DNA from: Salinisphaera sp. G21_0
Lineage (GTDB): Bacteria > Pseudomonadota > Gammaproteobacteria > Pseudomonadales > Endozoicomonadaceae
Direction of reading: 5' to 3'
Assembly (NCBI RefSeq): GCF_017744115.1
Contig: NZ_JAGHQW010000039.1
Span: 1-58,248 of the forward strand
DNA: 58,248 nucleotides
The translations under genes were made by a program, and so were the position numbers. Shown here one piece after another: positions 1 to 7,999 of this stretch (positions are counted from its first letter, which is position 1; every line of letters starts with the position of its first letter). The notes under the pieces are model-generated. The model saw only the letters and a list, made by a program, of their open reading frames with translations, was not told the origin of the DNA and searched no databases.

Positions 1-123
1 TCGCGAGACTGCACTTGCCTTAAGCTAGTGGTTGTCATCAGCAGGCGTCTTTACCGCCAGTCAAATGTAGGTTCTCCCACAGGGGACTTTCACCCCATCA
101 GTTCATGCCCATGCCGGGCGTAC
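1..123 (-). mobile_element. Group II intron, 5' end (partial, runs off left edge)
   Basis: Read on the minus strand, the sequence from 123 downward begins GTACGCCCGGCATGGGC, close to the conserved start of bacterial group II introns (GUGCGCCCGGCAUGGG). It is followed by a GGGGTGAAAGTCCCC hairpin and a CTTAAGGCAAGTGCAG segment, both like domain I landmarks. The intron would be inserted downstream of the tRNA-Leu array, in the same orientation. The ribozyme core and any reverse transcriptase would lie beyond base 1 and cannot be seen. The second-position A instead of U in the usual GUGYG start is a small deviation. What I see is the 5' motif; the family assignment is from memory of intron 5' ends. 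Confidence 0.7.
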
Positions 124-233
124 CAAAACATTGGAAGCAAAGAAAATCTATATCCGGAAAACCCAGGAAGTACAGGGTACGAGATAATCGCAAGGAAGAG
201 CTATCAAAAGGAAGCGATATGAGAGGTTCAATC

Positions 234-257
234 ACCGGGCAAAAGTCCGGTTTTTTT
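234..257 (+). terminator. Rho-independent terminator-like hairpin
   Basis: ACCGG, an 8-nt loop, CCGGT, then seven T residues on the plus strand. No plus-strand gene ends just before it, so it may belong to a gene disrupted by the intron or may be a relic. It does not terminate the minus-strand tRNA array well, because there is no T run in that direction. Confidence 0.5.
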
Positions 258-288
258 GCCGTCAATTACACGACATATCTTTGAGAAT

Positions 289-375
289 TGGTGCCCAGGA
301 GAAGACTCGAACTTCCACAACCATACAGTTACTAGCACCTGAAGCTAGCGCGTCTACCAATTCCGCCACCTGGGC
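289..375 (-). tRNA. tRNA-Leu (CAG)
   Basis: This 87-nt leucine tRNA has its CCA encoded. The minus strand reads GCCCAGGTGGCGGAATTGG at the 5' end, and the T arm contains GTTCGAGTC. The anticodon loop is TTCAGGT within the stem CTAGC/GCTAG, giving anticodon CAG, which reads CUG codons. A long variable arm, typical of leucine tRNAs, is present. It is the last copy of the array, 33 nt after the previous one, and differs from it only around the anticodon 3' side and variable arm. Confidence 0.97.
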
Positions 376-408
376 ATATACGACAATTTACTACTTTTTA
401 ACGATGTT

Positions 409-495
409 TGGTGCCCAGGAGAAGACTCGAACTTCCACACCCTTTCGGATACTAGCACCTGAAGCTAGCGCGTCTACCAATTCCGCCACCTGGGC
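409..495 (-). tRNA. tRNA-Leu (CAG)
   Basis: Second intact 87-nt leucine tRNA with the same CAG anticodon loop, encoded CCA and a long variable arm (TATCCGAAAGGGTG region). It is nearly identical to the copy at 289-375. It sits downstream of the truncated copy at 681-721 and probably shares the promoter at 759-787. Confidence 0.97.
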
Positions 496-680
496 ATCGT
501 CAAAATTTTCGATCAACTTTTTACAACTTTGGCGCTAAAAACTCAAATGTTTTTAGCCGGTTTTTTTAGGAATTTTTTTAGGAAACGACAAAAGTCATAT
601 AACTTAAGAAAAAACCTAAACCATTGTTCTGGAAATAAATTTCTTCCAAAACAAGACGACAACCGGTTAATGGCACGTCA

Positions 681-721
681 GCACCTGAAGCTAGCGCGTC
701 TACCAATTCCGCCACCTGGGC
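681..721 (-). pseudogene. Truncated tRNA-Leu, 5' half only
   Basis: Forty-one bases on the minus strand are identical to the 5' half of the two tRNA-Leu genes: acceptor 5' strand, D arm and anticodon loop including CAG. After GGTGC the match ends. No variable arm, T arm or acceptor 3' strand with CCA can be found in the following ~180 nt. The fragment lies immediately downstream of the array promoter, so it would still be transcribed as a leader. It is either a deletion remnant of a third gene copy or a recombination scar. Confidence 0.85.
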
Positions 722-758
722 CTTGCCATCGCTGTTCAACATCTCAGCGATGCGGCGC

Positions 759-787
759 ATATTAGAGATCGCTGGGTGGACTGTCAA
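759..787 (-). promoter_or_regulatory. Sigma70 promoter of the tRNA-Leu array
   Basis: On the minus strand a perfect -35 TTGACA (787-782), a 17-nt spacer and -10 TAATAT (764-759) are followed by a GC-rich GCGCC discriminator. That discriminator is typical of stringently controlled stable-RNA promoters. Transcription should start near 752, about 30 nt before the truncated tRNA copy. Confidence 0.8.
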
Positions 788-830
788 CCACTTAAAATCA
801 GATTAACCAAAGATTATGGAAGCTACGTAT

Positions 831-867
831 CCTGCTATCGGTTATTTACATCGCATCCGATAGCAGG
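831..867. repeat. Perfect 11-bp inverted repeat
   Basis: CCTGCTATCGG and CCGATAGCAGG are separated by 15 nt, just past the stop of the SCP2-like gene. A hairpin here could end or stabilise that minus-strand transcript, but there is no T run after it. It could equally be a protein-binding palindrome. Confidence 0.5.
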
Positions 868-888
868 GCGTTAAGAGGATAGAATTTA

Positions 889-1248
889 CTACCCCTTCAT
901 GGCTCTGGTCATGGTTTGAAACCACATCACTTTACTGAGATCACCGGTTGCCACGATATTCTGCTCCTGAACACCACGCATAAAGGCTTCCTGGGTATTT
1001 TTTGCCGTCAGGATTTCAAACCCTTTCGTGGCACTGGAGAAAGAAAGCTCAAATGTTGGCTCGGTGGTGGTTCCGGCAACCGGGTAAACCTGTTTGTCTT
1101 TGACAATATAGTGCCGGGCGACACCGTCTTTACTGCTGAGCTGAAAGGTCAGGTCCTGGCCTTCAAGCGTCTTCTGAAATGAGGGTTTCTTTCGACTGGC
1201 ACGTTTCATCATGAAACCCAGTGCCCATAACAACAATTTGAATTTCAC
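889..1248 (-). CDS. SCP2 sterol-binding-like small protein
   Basis: A 119-residue protein with a GTG start and a hydrophobic then basic N-terminus (KFKLLLWALGF, then KRASRKK). The rest resembles the SCP2-like fold proteins of pseudomonads that bind lipids. The recognisable parts are a PTFELSFSSATKGFEIL stretch, the segment NTQEAFMRGVQEQNIVATGD and a final MWFQTM block. No catalytic residues are expected, and the function of this family is not established. An internal ATG pair at codons 13-14 is an alternative start, but the homologue-like hydrophobic beginning favours the longer form. The gene stands alone between the tRNA promoter and the HU gene. Confidence 0.6.
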   Translation of the reverse strand: MKFKLLLWALGFMMKRASRKKPSFQKTLEGQDLTFQLSSKDGVARHYIVKDKQVYPVAGTTTEPTFELSFSSATKGFEILTAKNTQEAFMRGVQEQNIVATGDLSKVMWFQTMTRAMKG

Positions 1249-1429
1249 TACTTCAGTCCCGAACTCTATTTAAAAAGAAAACACTTCCCCATGGCGCAAC
1301 TTGCAAAAGCTGGCAATGGAAAAATGCTTTCTGAGAGGTTGTGCAAACAGTTTTTATGAAGATAGTAAAACCTGTAGCCGGTTTACCATTCTCTGGCACA
1401 TCAATGGCAGCTGGCCAGATGGAGATCTA

Positions 1430-1702
1430 TCAGTTTACGGCTTCTTTCAGGGCTTTGCCCGGCTTGAAAGCCACCGTCTTACTGGCCTTGATCTGGATGG
1501 TTTCACCGGTTTGGGGATTTTTACCGGTACGGGCTGCACGGCTGCGCTGTTCAAAAGTACCAAAGCCAACAAGGTTGACAGAGTCTGCTGATTTCATGGC
1601 ACCGGTGATGGCTTCAAGTATGGCATTAAGCGCCAAAGAAGCCTTGTCCTTGCTGATATCCGCTTCGTCAGCGATGACATTGACCAGATCGGGTTTACGC
1701 AT
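1430..1702 (-). CDS. HU-family DNA-binding protein
   Basis: A 90-residue nucleoid protein of the HU/IHF family that bends and compacts DNA as a dimer. It begins MRKPDLVNVIADEADISKDK. It carries the family signature near residues 46-65 (VGFGTFEQRSRAARTGKNP) and the beta-arm that inserts into the minor groove (NPQTGETIQIKAS). The ATG at 1702 is chosen because it gives the standard 90-residue length and has CGGAG about 10 nt upstream; an in-frame ATG 78 nt upstream would add a non-homologous tail. In Pseudomonas aeruginosa a similar HU-like gene lies close to rubredoxin, ubiC, ubiA and phoB, so this looks like conserved context. Confidence 0.9.
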   Translation of the reverse strand: MRKPDLVNVIADEADISKDKASLALNAILEAITGAMKSADSVNLVGFGTFEQRSRAARTGKNPQTGETIQIKASKTVAFKPGKALKEAVN

Positions 1703-1904
1703 AGGTAATACACTCCGTTTTGTTTTTCTTGTTTCTTCCCTTGAATCAAGGGTTTTTTGCTTCCTGAGCAAGGACTGCAACAGCTCTTGACTGCAGGTGT
1801 ATGGCTCACAGACAAAAACAGACTAAAACACCGCTGCTCTCAGGGCAATAGTCTGGACCAACTGTTTGTAAGATTTTTGTCAGAAATCCGGGTTTTTCGA
1901 TCAA

Positions 1905-2072
1905 TTAACTGACTTCCATCATCTCAAAATCAGATTTGCTGGCTCCACAATCCGGACAGAGCCAGTCCTCCGGAACATCCTCCCAGGCAGTTCCGGCAGG
2001 TATGCCATCATCAGGCCAACCGACAGACTCATCATAAACAAAACCACAGACGATACACTGCCACTTTTTCAT
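1905..2072 (-). CDS. rubA: Rubredoxin
   Basis: A 55-residue one-iron electron carrier. The two CxxC knuckles that ligate the iron are visible as CIVCG near residues 6-10 and CPDCG near 39-43. The usual acidic, aromatic-rich middle ([16 protein letters not shown]) lies between them. It would pass electrons from an NAD(P)H-rubredoxin reductase to an oxygenase or another acceptor; neither partner is in the window. Two adjacent ATGs exist. The second (2072) has GGAG six nt upstream and gives the usual family length. Rubredoxin next to ubiC is the Pseudomonas arrangement, but here an ABC transporter operon lies between them. Confidence 0.93.
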   Translation of the reverse strand: MKKWQCIVCGFVYDESVGWPDDGIPAGTAWEDVPEDWLCPDCGASKSDFEMMEVS

Positions 2073-2439
2073 CATTCTCTCCGGTTCATACATGCCAATC
2101 GTTGTTTATTTCTGGCACGTTTTGTGCATTTAAAAACACCCCAAATGCTCAACAGGTAAATCCATAAACAAAGATTCACACTGCAACTGCCAGCATAAAT
2201 CTTTTCTGGTAGTAAAAAACTGTGATCTTCTGGCAAAATGCCCATCCTGAGTTTTGCATTATTGGCTGTTGCATTTCTGCTCTGAACAGAGCACTGCCTA
2301 CGAGCGATTAAACTGTGCAAACCGTGAGATCCAGCAACATTATGTTTAGCAAAAAAAATCAAAAAAGCGCTGTATCAAACAGACTCCAGTGATAAACGGA
2401 TTCACCAAGAAGAATAAATATACGTCATCAGAGATCATC
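2073..2439. other. Intergenic region, divergent promoters
   Basis: 367 bases between rubredoxin (minus) and the ABC importer operon (plus), AT-rich in the middle. It must hold both promoters, but I cannot fix a convincing -35/-10 pair. I see no hairpin or riboswitch-like structure. Confidence 0.4.
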
Positions 2440-4122
2440 ATGCCCGCAAGTCACCAGCCGGAATCCAGCCGGTCACACCGCCTGGACAGTAAAGGCGCTG
2501 TTTTTGACAACCGCAGCGGTGGAGACCGCTGCTACCGTATTCGCTGTGCAGGAATCACCAAAGTCTATCCCGGGGTTGTTGCCAATGACCAGGTCAGCCT
2601 TGCCATCCAACCCGGTGAAATCCATGCGCTGCTGGGCGAAAATGGTGCAGGCAAAAGCACCTTGATGAAAATTCTCTATGGTGTGACGCAGCCAGACAGC
2701 GGAAGTATCTGGTTTGATGGCCAGCAGCACACCCTTAAATCTCCAGCCCATGCAAGACGCCTTGGCATCGGCATGGTATTCCAGCACTTCTCATTGTTTG
2801 AAACCTTAACCGTGGTGGAAAACATTGCACTCTCTTTTTACGGGAAGGCGATGGATAAAAGAGCAGCAGGCCAACTGAAGGATCTAGCCCGACGCATCGA
2901 GGAAATCTCCAGCCATTACGGCATGCCCATTGATCCTCATCGCCATGTGCACAGTTTATCCACCGGAGAACGCCAGCGGGTTGAGATCATTCGCTGTCTG
3001 GTACAAGACATTAGTCTTTTGATTCTGGATGAGCCCACCTCGGTGCTGACACCACAGGAAGTCAGCAGCTTGTTTGTCACCTTGAAAAAGCTGGCCGCTG
3101 AAGGCTGCAGTCTGCTGTTTATCAGCCACAAGCTTCAGGAAGTTAAAGCCCTGTGTGATAGCGCCACAGTGCTGAGACACGGAAAAATTGCCGGAACCTG
3201 TGACCCTAAAACCACCAGCACTGAGGATATGGCCAGTATGATGGTGGGCAGCCAGACGACACTGGGTCAGCGCTACAGTTTTTCCACCAGTAAGAATGAA
3301 GATAAACGCCTCGCCGTCACAGGGCTGACGGAAGCGGCAATGGGTGAGTTTGGCGCTCCATTGCACGACATCCATTTTTCGGTAAAACCCGGGGAGATTC
3401 TTGGCATCGCCGGTGTTGCTGGCAATGGCCAGAGAGAATTAATTCAACTGCTCAGTGGGGAGAGACTGGCTACTTCACCCGACTTTATCACGCTGGATAA
3501 CCAGGCCATTGGCCAGTTAACTCCCGGTAAACGACGACGCCTGGGCATGGCCGTAGTGCCGGAAGAACGCCTTGGTCGCGGAGCGGTGCCTGATATGTCG
3601 CTGTCAGAAAATGGCCTGCTCACCGGCTTTTTACAAAACCTTGTGTCCGGGGGTTTTTTAAGACAGCGACGAATTCACGGATTTGCCAACAACGTTATCA
3701 GCCGCTTTCGGGTAAAAGCCCACGGCAACTCAGCGGATGCCAAAAGCCTTTCCGGCGGTAATCTGCAGAAGTTCATCATTGGCCGGGAAATTTTACAAGA
3801 TCCCAAACTGCTAATCTGTGCCAGCCCTACCTGGGGCGTTGATGTTGGTGCCGCCAACCTGATCCATCAGTCCCTGATTGCTCTGCGGGACAAGGGCACG
3901 GCCATCGTCGTGCTTTCTGAAGACCTGGATGAGCTGTTCCAGATTTCGGACCGAATTGGTGCACTCTGCCACGGCAAACTGTCGCCGGTGAAACCGGTCA
4001 GGGAAACCTCCATTAACGAAGTGGGTCAGTGGATGGCCGGTGTATTTGATCATCCGGAAAAATCAGCCTCAGCACCGATGGCAATGGAACCTGACAGACA
4101 GGCAAAGGAGTATACCCCCTGA
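2440..4122 (+). CDS. ABC importer ATPase, BMP/nucleoside type (two fused ATPase domains)
   Basis: About 560 residues with two ABC cassettes in tandem, as in the sugar/nucleoside importers (RbsA, NupO/YufO type). The first domain has Walker A GENGAGKST, signature LSTGERQRVE and Walker B LLILDEPTSVLTP. The second has the family's usual degenerate P loop (GVAGNGQREL), signature LSGGNLQKF and WGVDVGAANL. It powers uptake by the two permeases that follow, with start and stop codons overlapping (TGATG). The ATG at 2440 follows a weak AGAG; a GTG at 2389 is possible. Substrate is inferred only from the BMP binding protein at the end of the operon, probably a nucleoside or related purine compound. 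Confidence 0.88.
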   Translation: MPASHQPESSRSHRLDSKGAVFDNRSGGDRCYRIRCAGITKVYPGVVANDQVSLAIQPGEIHALLGENGAGKSTLMKILYGVTQPDSGSIWFDGQQHTLKSPAHARRLGIGMVFQHFSLFETLTVVENIALSFYGKAMDKRAAGQLKDLARRIEEISSHYGMPIDPHRHVHSLSTGERQRVEIIRCLVQDISLLILDEPTSVLTPQEVSSLFVTLKKLAAEGCSLLFISHKLQEVKALCDSATVLRHGKIAGTCDPKTTSTEDMASMMVGSQTTLGQRYSFSTSKNEDKRLAVTGLTEAAMGEFGAPLHDIHFSVKPGEILGIAGVAGNGQRELIQLLSGERLATSPDFITLDNQAIGQLTPGKRRRLGMAVVPEERLGRGAVPDMSLSENGLLTGFLQNLVSGGFLRQRRIHGFANNVISRFRVKAHGNSADAKSLSGGNLQKFIIGREILQDPKLLICASPTWGVDVGAANLIHQSLIALRDKGTAIVVLSEDLDELFQISDRIGALCHGKLSPVKPVRETSINEVGQWMAGVFDHPEKSASAPMAMEPDRQAKEYTP

Positions 4123-5222
4123 TGAAGATTGCCATTGAAAGACGGCCACAAGACTCCAGCCTGATGAAATATCTATCCCCCGTTCTGGCGGTGTTGCTCA
4201 CCTTGATGGCCGGGAGTGTGATTTTTGCCTTGCAGGGGCAGGACCCATGGACCGGCTTATATACCTTCTTCATTCTGCCCGTCAGCGATAGCTATGGCCT
4301 GTCCGAGCTGGGTGTCAAAGCCGCCCCGATACTGCTCTGTGCCATGGGTCTGGCGGTGTGCTTTAGAGCCAATATCTGGAACATCGGCGCGGAAGGACAG
4401 TTACTGATGGGGGCTCTAATGGGCAGCTGGGCCGCCCTGAGCTGGATGGATTCAGAAGGCGTCTGGGTACTCCCCGCTGTACTGATAACCGGTACTGTGG
4501 CCGGTTTGCTCTGGGCATTGATCCCTGCGGTGCTGAGGAATCATTTCAATACCAATGAAATCCTCACCACCATTATGTTGAACTATATTGCCCTGAATCT
4601 GCTGCTGTATGCCGTGCACGGCCCCCTGAAAGATCCCCATGGTTTTAACTTCCCGGAATCCGCTCTATTTACCAATGCGGTTACGCTGCCACTGTTGCTG
4701 GAGGGAAGCCGCCTGCATATTGGCCTGGCCTTCGGACTGCTGGCCGGGGTGTGCATCTGGGTCTTGATGACCAGGACCTTTCTGGGCTTTCAGCTGAAGG
4801 TCATTGGTCTGGATGCCAGTGCCGGGCACTTTGCCGGTTTCCGTGAGCGCCGACTGGTGTATTTCAGTCTGTTGCTGTGCGGTGCTTTGGCCGGGCTTGC
4901 CGGTATCTCGGAAGTCAGTGGCCCGATTGGTCAGCTGGTGCCATCGGTCTCCCCCGGCTACGGTTATGCCGCTATTATTGTTGCCTTTCTTGGTCGCCTG
5001 CACCCTATTGGTATTTTACTGGCCAGCCTGCTGATGGCGCTGGTTTATATGGGGGGCGAGATGGGTCAGATTGATCTTGGCCTGCCTCTGGCCATGGGCA
5101 GCCTGTTTCAGGGGATGTTGCTGTTCTTCCTGCTGGCCTGTGACTTTCTGATCAGTTACCGCTTGAAAATCTCTGCTCATCAACCCCCGGCTCACGGACA
5201 TCATGCAGGAGTCAACGGCTAA
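4122..5222 (+). CDS. ABC importer permease 1 (nucleoside/BMP type)
   Basis: A 366-residue inner-membrane protein of the NupP/YufP-like permease family. Roughly eight to ten hydrophobic segments are visible, beginning with LSPVLAVLLTLMAGSVIFAL. The family core motif appears as FRANIWNIGAEGQLLMGA, followed by NTNEILTTIMLNYIALNLL. Its ATG overlaps the ATPase stop codon, and its own stop overlaps the next permease, so the subunits should be translationally coupled. It would form the heterodimeric channel with the 5222-6148 product. Confidence 0.88.
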   Translation: MKIAIERRPQDSSLMKYLSPVLAVLLTLMAGSVIFALQGQDPWTGLYTFFILPVSDSYGLSELGVKAAPILLCAMGLAVCFRANIWNIGAEGQLLMGALMGSWAALSWMDSEGVWVLPAVLITGTVAGLLWALIPAVLRNHFNTNEILTTIMLNYIALNLLLYAVHGPLKDPHGFNFPESALFTNAVTLPLLLEGSRLHIGLAFGLLAGVCIWVLMTRTFLGFQLKVIGLDASAGHFAGFRERRLVYFSLLLCGALAGLAGISEVSGPIGQLVPSVSPGYGYAAIIVAFLGRLHPIGILLASLLMALVYMGGEMGQIDLGLPLAMGSLFQGMLLFFLLACDFLISYRLKISAHQPPAHGHHAGVNG

Positions 5223-6148
5223 TGGATATGGACCTGATTACTAACATTCTGTTTGCCATGGTTCGAACCGGCACGCCACTGCTGCTGGTCGCCCTGGGGG
5301 AACTGGTCTGTGAAAAGAGCGGTGTGCTCAACCTGGGGCAGGAGGGCATGATGCTGATGGGCGCGGTGATCGGCTTTATTGCCGCACTCACCACAGGCAG
5401 CCTGATCTTCGGGGTGATAATGAGCCTGCTGGTTGGCATGGCCATGGCTATGTTGTTTGGCCTGCTGGCGATCCAGTTACGGGCCAATCAGGTGGCCACC
5501 GGCCTGGCCCTGACCATTTTTGGTGCAGGCCTGAGCGCTTATGTGGGCACTGACTACATCGGTCAGGCACTGGCAGGCTTCCAGCCAATGTTGATCCCGC
5601 TGTTATCAGACATACCAATTCTGGGCAAAGCCCTGTTCAGTCAGGACATTCTGGTTTACTGCTCTTTGGGTATCGCGTTGGCTATCTGGCTGTTCTTCCG
5701 CTTCAGCCGTCCCGGCCTGATGGTGAAAGCCATCGGGGAAAGCCCATATTCAGCCACGGCCGTAGGCTTACCGGTGATAATGACCCGGTGGCTGGCCTTG
5801 CTGTTTGGTGGTGCCATGGCTGGCCTCGGGGGCGCTTATCTGTCACTGGCTTATACGCCACTGTGGGCGGAAGGCATGACTGCAGGGCGCGGCTGGATTG
5901 CCCTGGCCCTGGTGGTATTTGCCAGCTGGAAGGTAGAGCGGGTATTACTGGGGGCCTGGCTGTTTGGTTTGGCAAGCATTATGCATCTGGTACTGCAGGG
6001 GATGGGTGCCTCCATCTCATCCAATCTGCTGGCGACCCTGCCTTATCTGGCAACGATTGTGGTGCTGGTACTGCTATCAAGCAACCAGTCCAGAAGCCGG
6101 TTGCTGGCACCAATGTCCCTTGGCAAACCCTACCATCCGGCGGGGTAG
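5222..6148 (+). CDS. ABC importer permease 2 (nucleoside/BMP type)
   Basis: A 308-residue membrane protein of the NupQ/YufQ-like family. It carries the characteristic EKSGVLNLGQEGMMLMGAV segment near residues 30-48 and RANQVATGLALTIFGAGLS further on. Its start overlaps the stop of permease 1 (TAATGG). Eight or so membrane segments are apparent. An 85-nt gap with an AGGAG-type ribosome site separates it from the binding-protein gene. Confidence 0.88.
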   Translation: MDMDLITNILFAMVRTGTPLLLVALGELVCEKSGVLNLGQEGMMLMGAVIGFIAALTTGSLIFGVIMSLLVGMAMAMLFGLLAIQLRANQVATGLALTIFGAGLSAYVGTDYIGQALAGFQPMLIPLLSDIPILGKALFSQDILVYCSLGIALAIWLFFRFSRPGLMVKAIGESPYSATAVGLPVIMTRWLALLFGGAMAGLGGAYLSLAYTPLWAEGMTAGRGWIALALVVFASWKVERVLLGAWLFGLASIMHLVLQGMGASISSNLLATLPYLATIVVLVLLSSNQSRSRLLAPMSLGKPYHPAG

Positions 6149-6233
6149 TCATTGACGTTTTCACTCTGGCCTGACAGGGAACCCGGGCCATTATTCTAAC
6201 GATAAAACAGACCTGTAAGGAGTTGATCATCCC

Positions 6234-7319
6234 ATGAAATCCCTGATTAAAAAGGCCCTCGTCTGTGTGGCAACGGCCGGATTGATGACCCTGTCGACAC
6301 TCTCGTCGGCGGTTGAAAAGCCGCTGAAAGTGGGCTTTGTCTATGTCGGCCCGGTGGGTGATGCCGGCTGGACCTATGGTCATGATGAAGGCCGACTGGA
6401 GATGGTTGAGAAGCTGGGCAAGAATATCGAAACCACTTATGTTGAGAGTGTCTCTGAAGGTGCCGATGCCGAGCGTGTCATCCGTAAACTGGCACAACAG
6501 GGACACGACCTGATCTTTACCACCTCGTTTGGCTACATGAACCCAACACTGAAAGTGGCCAGGCAATTTCCCAACGTTAAGTTCCAGCACGCCACGGGTT
6601 ACAAGCGTGGCAAGAATGTTGGTACCTACTCTGCCCGCTTCTATGAAGGCCGTTACCTGACGGGCGTTATTGCCGGACACATGACCAAGAACAATGTGAT
6701 TGGCTATGTGGGTTCATTCCCGATTCCTGAAGTGGTTCAGGGGATCAATGCCTTTACCCTCGGCCTGCGCAGTGTCAACCCGGATGCCACCGTGAAAGTG
6801 GTCTGGATCAACAGCTGGTACGACCCAGCCAAAGAGCGTGAAGCGGCTGAGTCACTGATTGCCCAGGGTGCCGACATCATCAACCAGCACACCGACTCTC
6901 CCGCTCCGGTGCAGGCCGCCCAGGACAAAGGGGTGTATGCCTTTGGCTATGATACGGACATGACACGTTTTGGTCCCGATGCCCACCTGACCGGCAGCAT
7001 GGTTCACTGGGGTGGCTTCTATACCGACACCGCCAAAGCGGTACTGGATAAGCAGTGGAAGGCAGAAGATGTATGGGGTGGCTTCTCCGCAGGTATGGTT
7101 GAAATGGCCCCTTATAACAAAGCCATTCCTGAAACCGTCGTGGCCCAGGTTGAAGCCTTCAAGGCACAGATTGCCGATGGCACCTTTACCATTTTTGAAG
7201 GCCCCATCAAGGCACAGGATGGTTCCATTAAAGTTTCAGAGGGTACAAAGCTTAACGATGGTGATATTCTGTCCATGAACTGGTATGTGGAGGGTGTTGA
7301 AGGCTCTTTGCCTAACTGA
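6234..7319 (+). CDS. BMP-family periplasmic substrate-binding protein
   Basis: 361 residues with a Sec signal peptide (KKALVCVATAGLMTLSTLSSA, cleavage near AVEK). There is no lipobox, so it should be soluble in the periplasm. The mature protein starts with the BMP/PnrA-like core KVGFVYVGPVGDAGWTYGHD, then HDLIFTTSFGYMNPTLKVA and INQHTDSPAPVQAAQDKGV. These are landmarks of the Bmp/TmpC family that binds nucleosides or similar ligands. AAGGAG lies about 12 nt upstream of the ATG. It closes the operon whose order is ATPase, permease, permease, binding protein. The exact ligand cannot be read from sequence. Confidence 0.9.
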   Translation: MKSLIKKALVCVATAGLMTLSTLSSAVEKPLKVGFVYVGPVGDAGWTYGHDEGRLEMVEKLGKNIETTYVESVSEGADAERVIRKLAQQGHDLIFTTSFGYMNPTLKVARQFPNVKFQHATGYKRGKNVGTYSARFYEGRYLTGVIAGHMTKNNVIGYVGSFPIPEVVQGINAFTLGLRSVNPDATVKVVWINSWYDPAKEREAAESLIAQGADIINQHTDSPAPVQAAQDKGVYAFGYDTDMTRFGPDAHLTGSMVHWGGFYTDTAKAVLDKQWKAEDVWGGFSAGMVEMAPYNKAIPETVVAQVEAFKAQIADGTFTIFEGPIKAQDGSIKVSEGTKLNDGDILSMNWYVEGVEGSLPN

Positions 7320-7339
7320 TCCTCACTTGATTGACAGAT

Positions 7340-7365
7340 CCCGGAGTCATCGGTTTGGCTCCGGG
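7340..7365. terminator. Hairpin between the ABC operon and ubiC
   Basis: CCCGGAG and CTCCGGG pair perfectly around a 12-nt loop, 20 nt after the binding-protein stop and 15 nt before the ubiC ATG. There is no T tract, so it is a weak terminator candidate or an RNA element affecting ubiC translation. Confidence 0.4.
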
Positions 7366-7380
7366 CAGGATGTACTGCCG

Positions 7381-7956
7381 ATGCCCTTTGCTGACATGAA
7401 CTGGCAACCCGCCCAAGATGCCAAAGCGATACCCAGCGCACTGCGTGACATGATACTGGATCAACATTCGTTGACCCGACGGCTGAAGCAGGCACACAAC
7501 AACGATTTTTTTGTCCGGGTCATCTCCCATGATTGGCAGGAGCCGGATGCATCAGAGAAAGCCTTTCTTCATTGCGATGATCAGCGTGCCAGTATAAGAG
7601 AAGTCCTGCTGTTTGGTTCAGGTCAACCGGTGGTTTTTGCCCGCAGTGTGTTACCGGAGTCCAGTCTGTCCGGTGAGAATAAAATACTTCTGGAACTGGG
7701 AGACCGGCCATTAGGTGAATACATTTTCAGTCAGCCCGGCCTGCGCCGTGGACCGATTGAAGTCGCCGATATAAAAGCCAGTGAATTTAACGCACACCTT
7801 GATGTGGAATTTACCGCAGAAATCGCCTGGGCCAGACGATCCCTGTTTTATTTGCGGGAGAAACCTATTTCTGTTTGTGAGGTTTTTTTGCCGGAATGTG
7901 AGAGCTCAGAGAGGCTGTCTGAGAATAGCGCATGTTTACCTCCCCGAAGCATGTGA
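7381..7956 (+). CDS. ubiC: Chorismate pyruvate-lyase
   Basis: A 191-residue cytosolic enzyme converting chorismate to 4-hydroxybenzoate plus pyruvate, the first committed step of ubiquinone synthesis. Family landmarks are ASIREVLLFGSGQPVVFARS (with the arginine that binds the substrate carboxylate), the flap region and the C-terminal VCEVFLPEC carrying the conserved glutamate. It is some 25 residues longer than the E. coli enzyme, mostly as a C-terminal tail. ATG 7381 is preferred over an upstream in-frame start, which would overlap the binding-protein gene; AGGA precedes it. ubiA, its usual neighbour, is 3.1 kb away, beyond an inserted minus-strand block. Confidence 0.92.
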   Translation: MPFADMNWQPAQDAKAIPSALRDMILDQHSLTRRLKQAHNNDFFVRVISHDWQEPDASEKAFLHCDDQRASIREVLLFGSGQPVVFARSVLPESSLSGENKILLELGDRPLGEYIFSQPGLRRGPIEVADIKASEFNAHLDVEFTAEIAWARRSLFYLREKPISVCEVFLPECESSERLSENSACLPPRSM

Positions 7957-7999
7957 AGGGGTATTCCAGTAAGCCGGTAAATTTTTCGCTGCTAATGCC

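Noticed and set aside
28-222. 64-codon plus-strand frame as a gene
   Set aside because: It is antisense to the group II intron 5' end and exon junction; the apparent protein similarity known from other genomes comes from the same intron RNA.
289-721. Direct repeats resembling a CRISPR array
   Set aside because: The repeats are tRNA-Leu genes with cloverleaf structure, not short uniform repeats with spacers.
578-787. 69-codon minus-strand frame
   Set aside because: It runs through the tRNA promoter and truncated tRNA and has no ribosome site.
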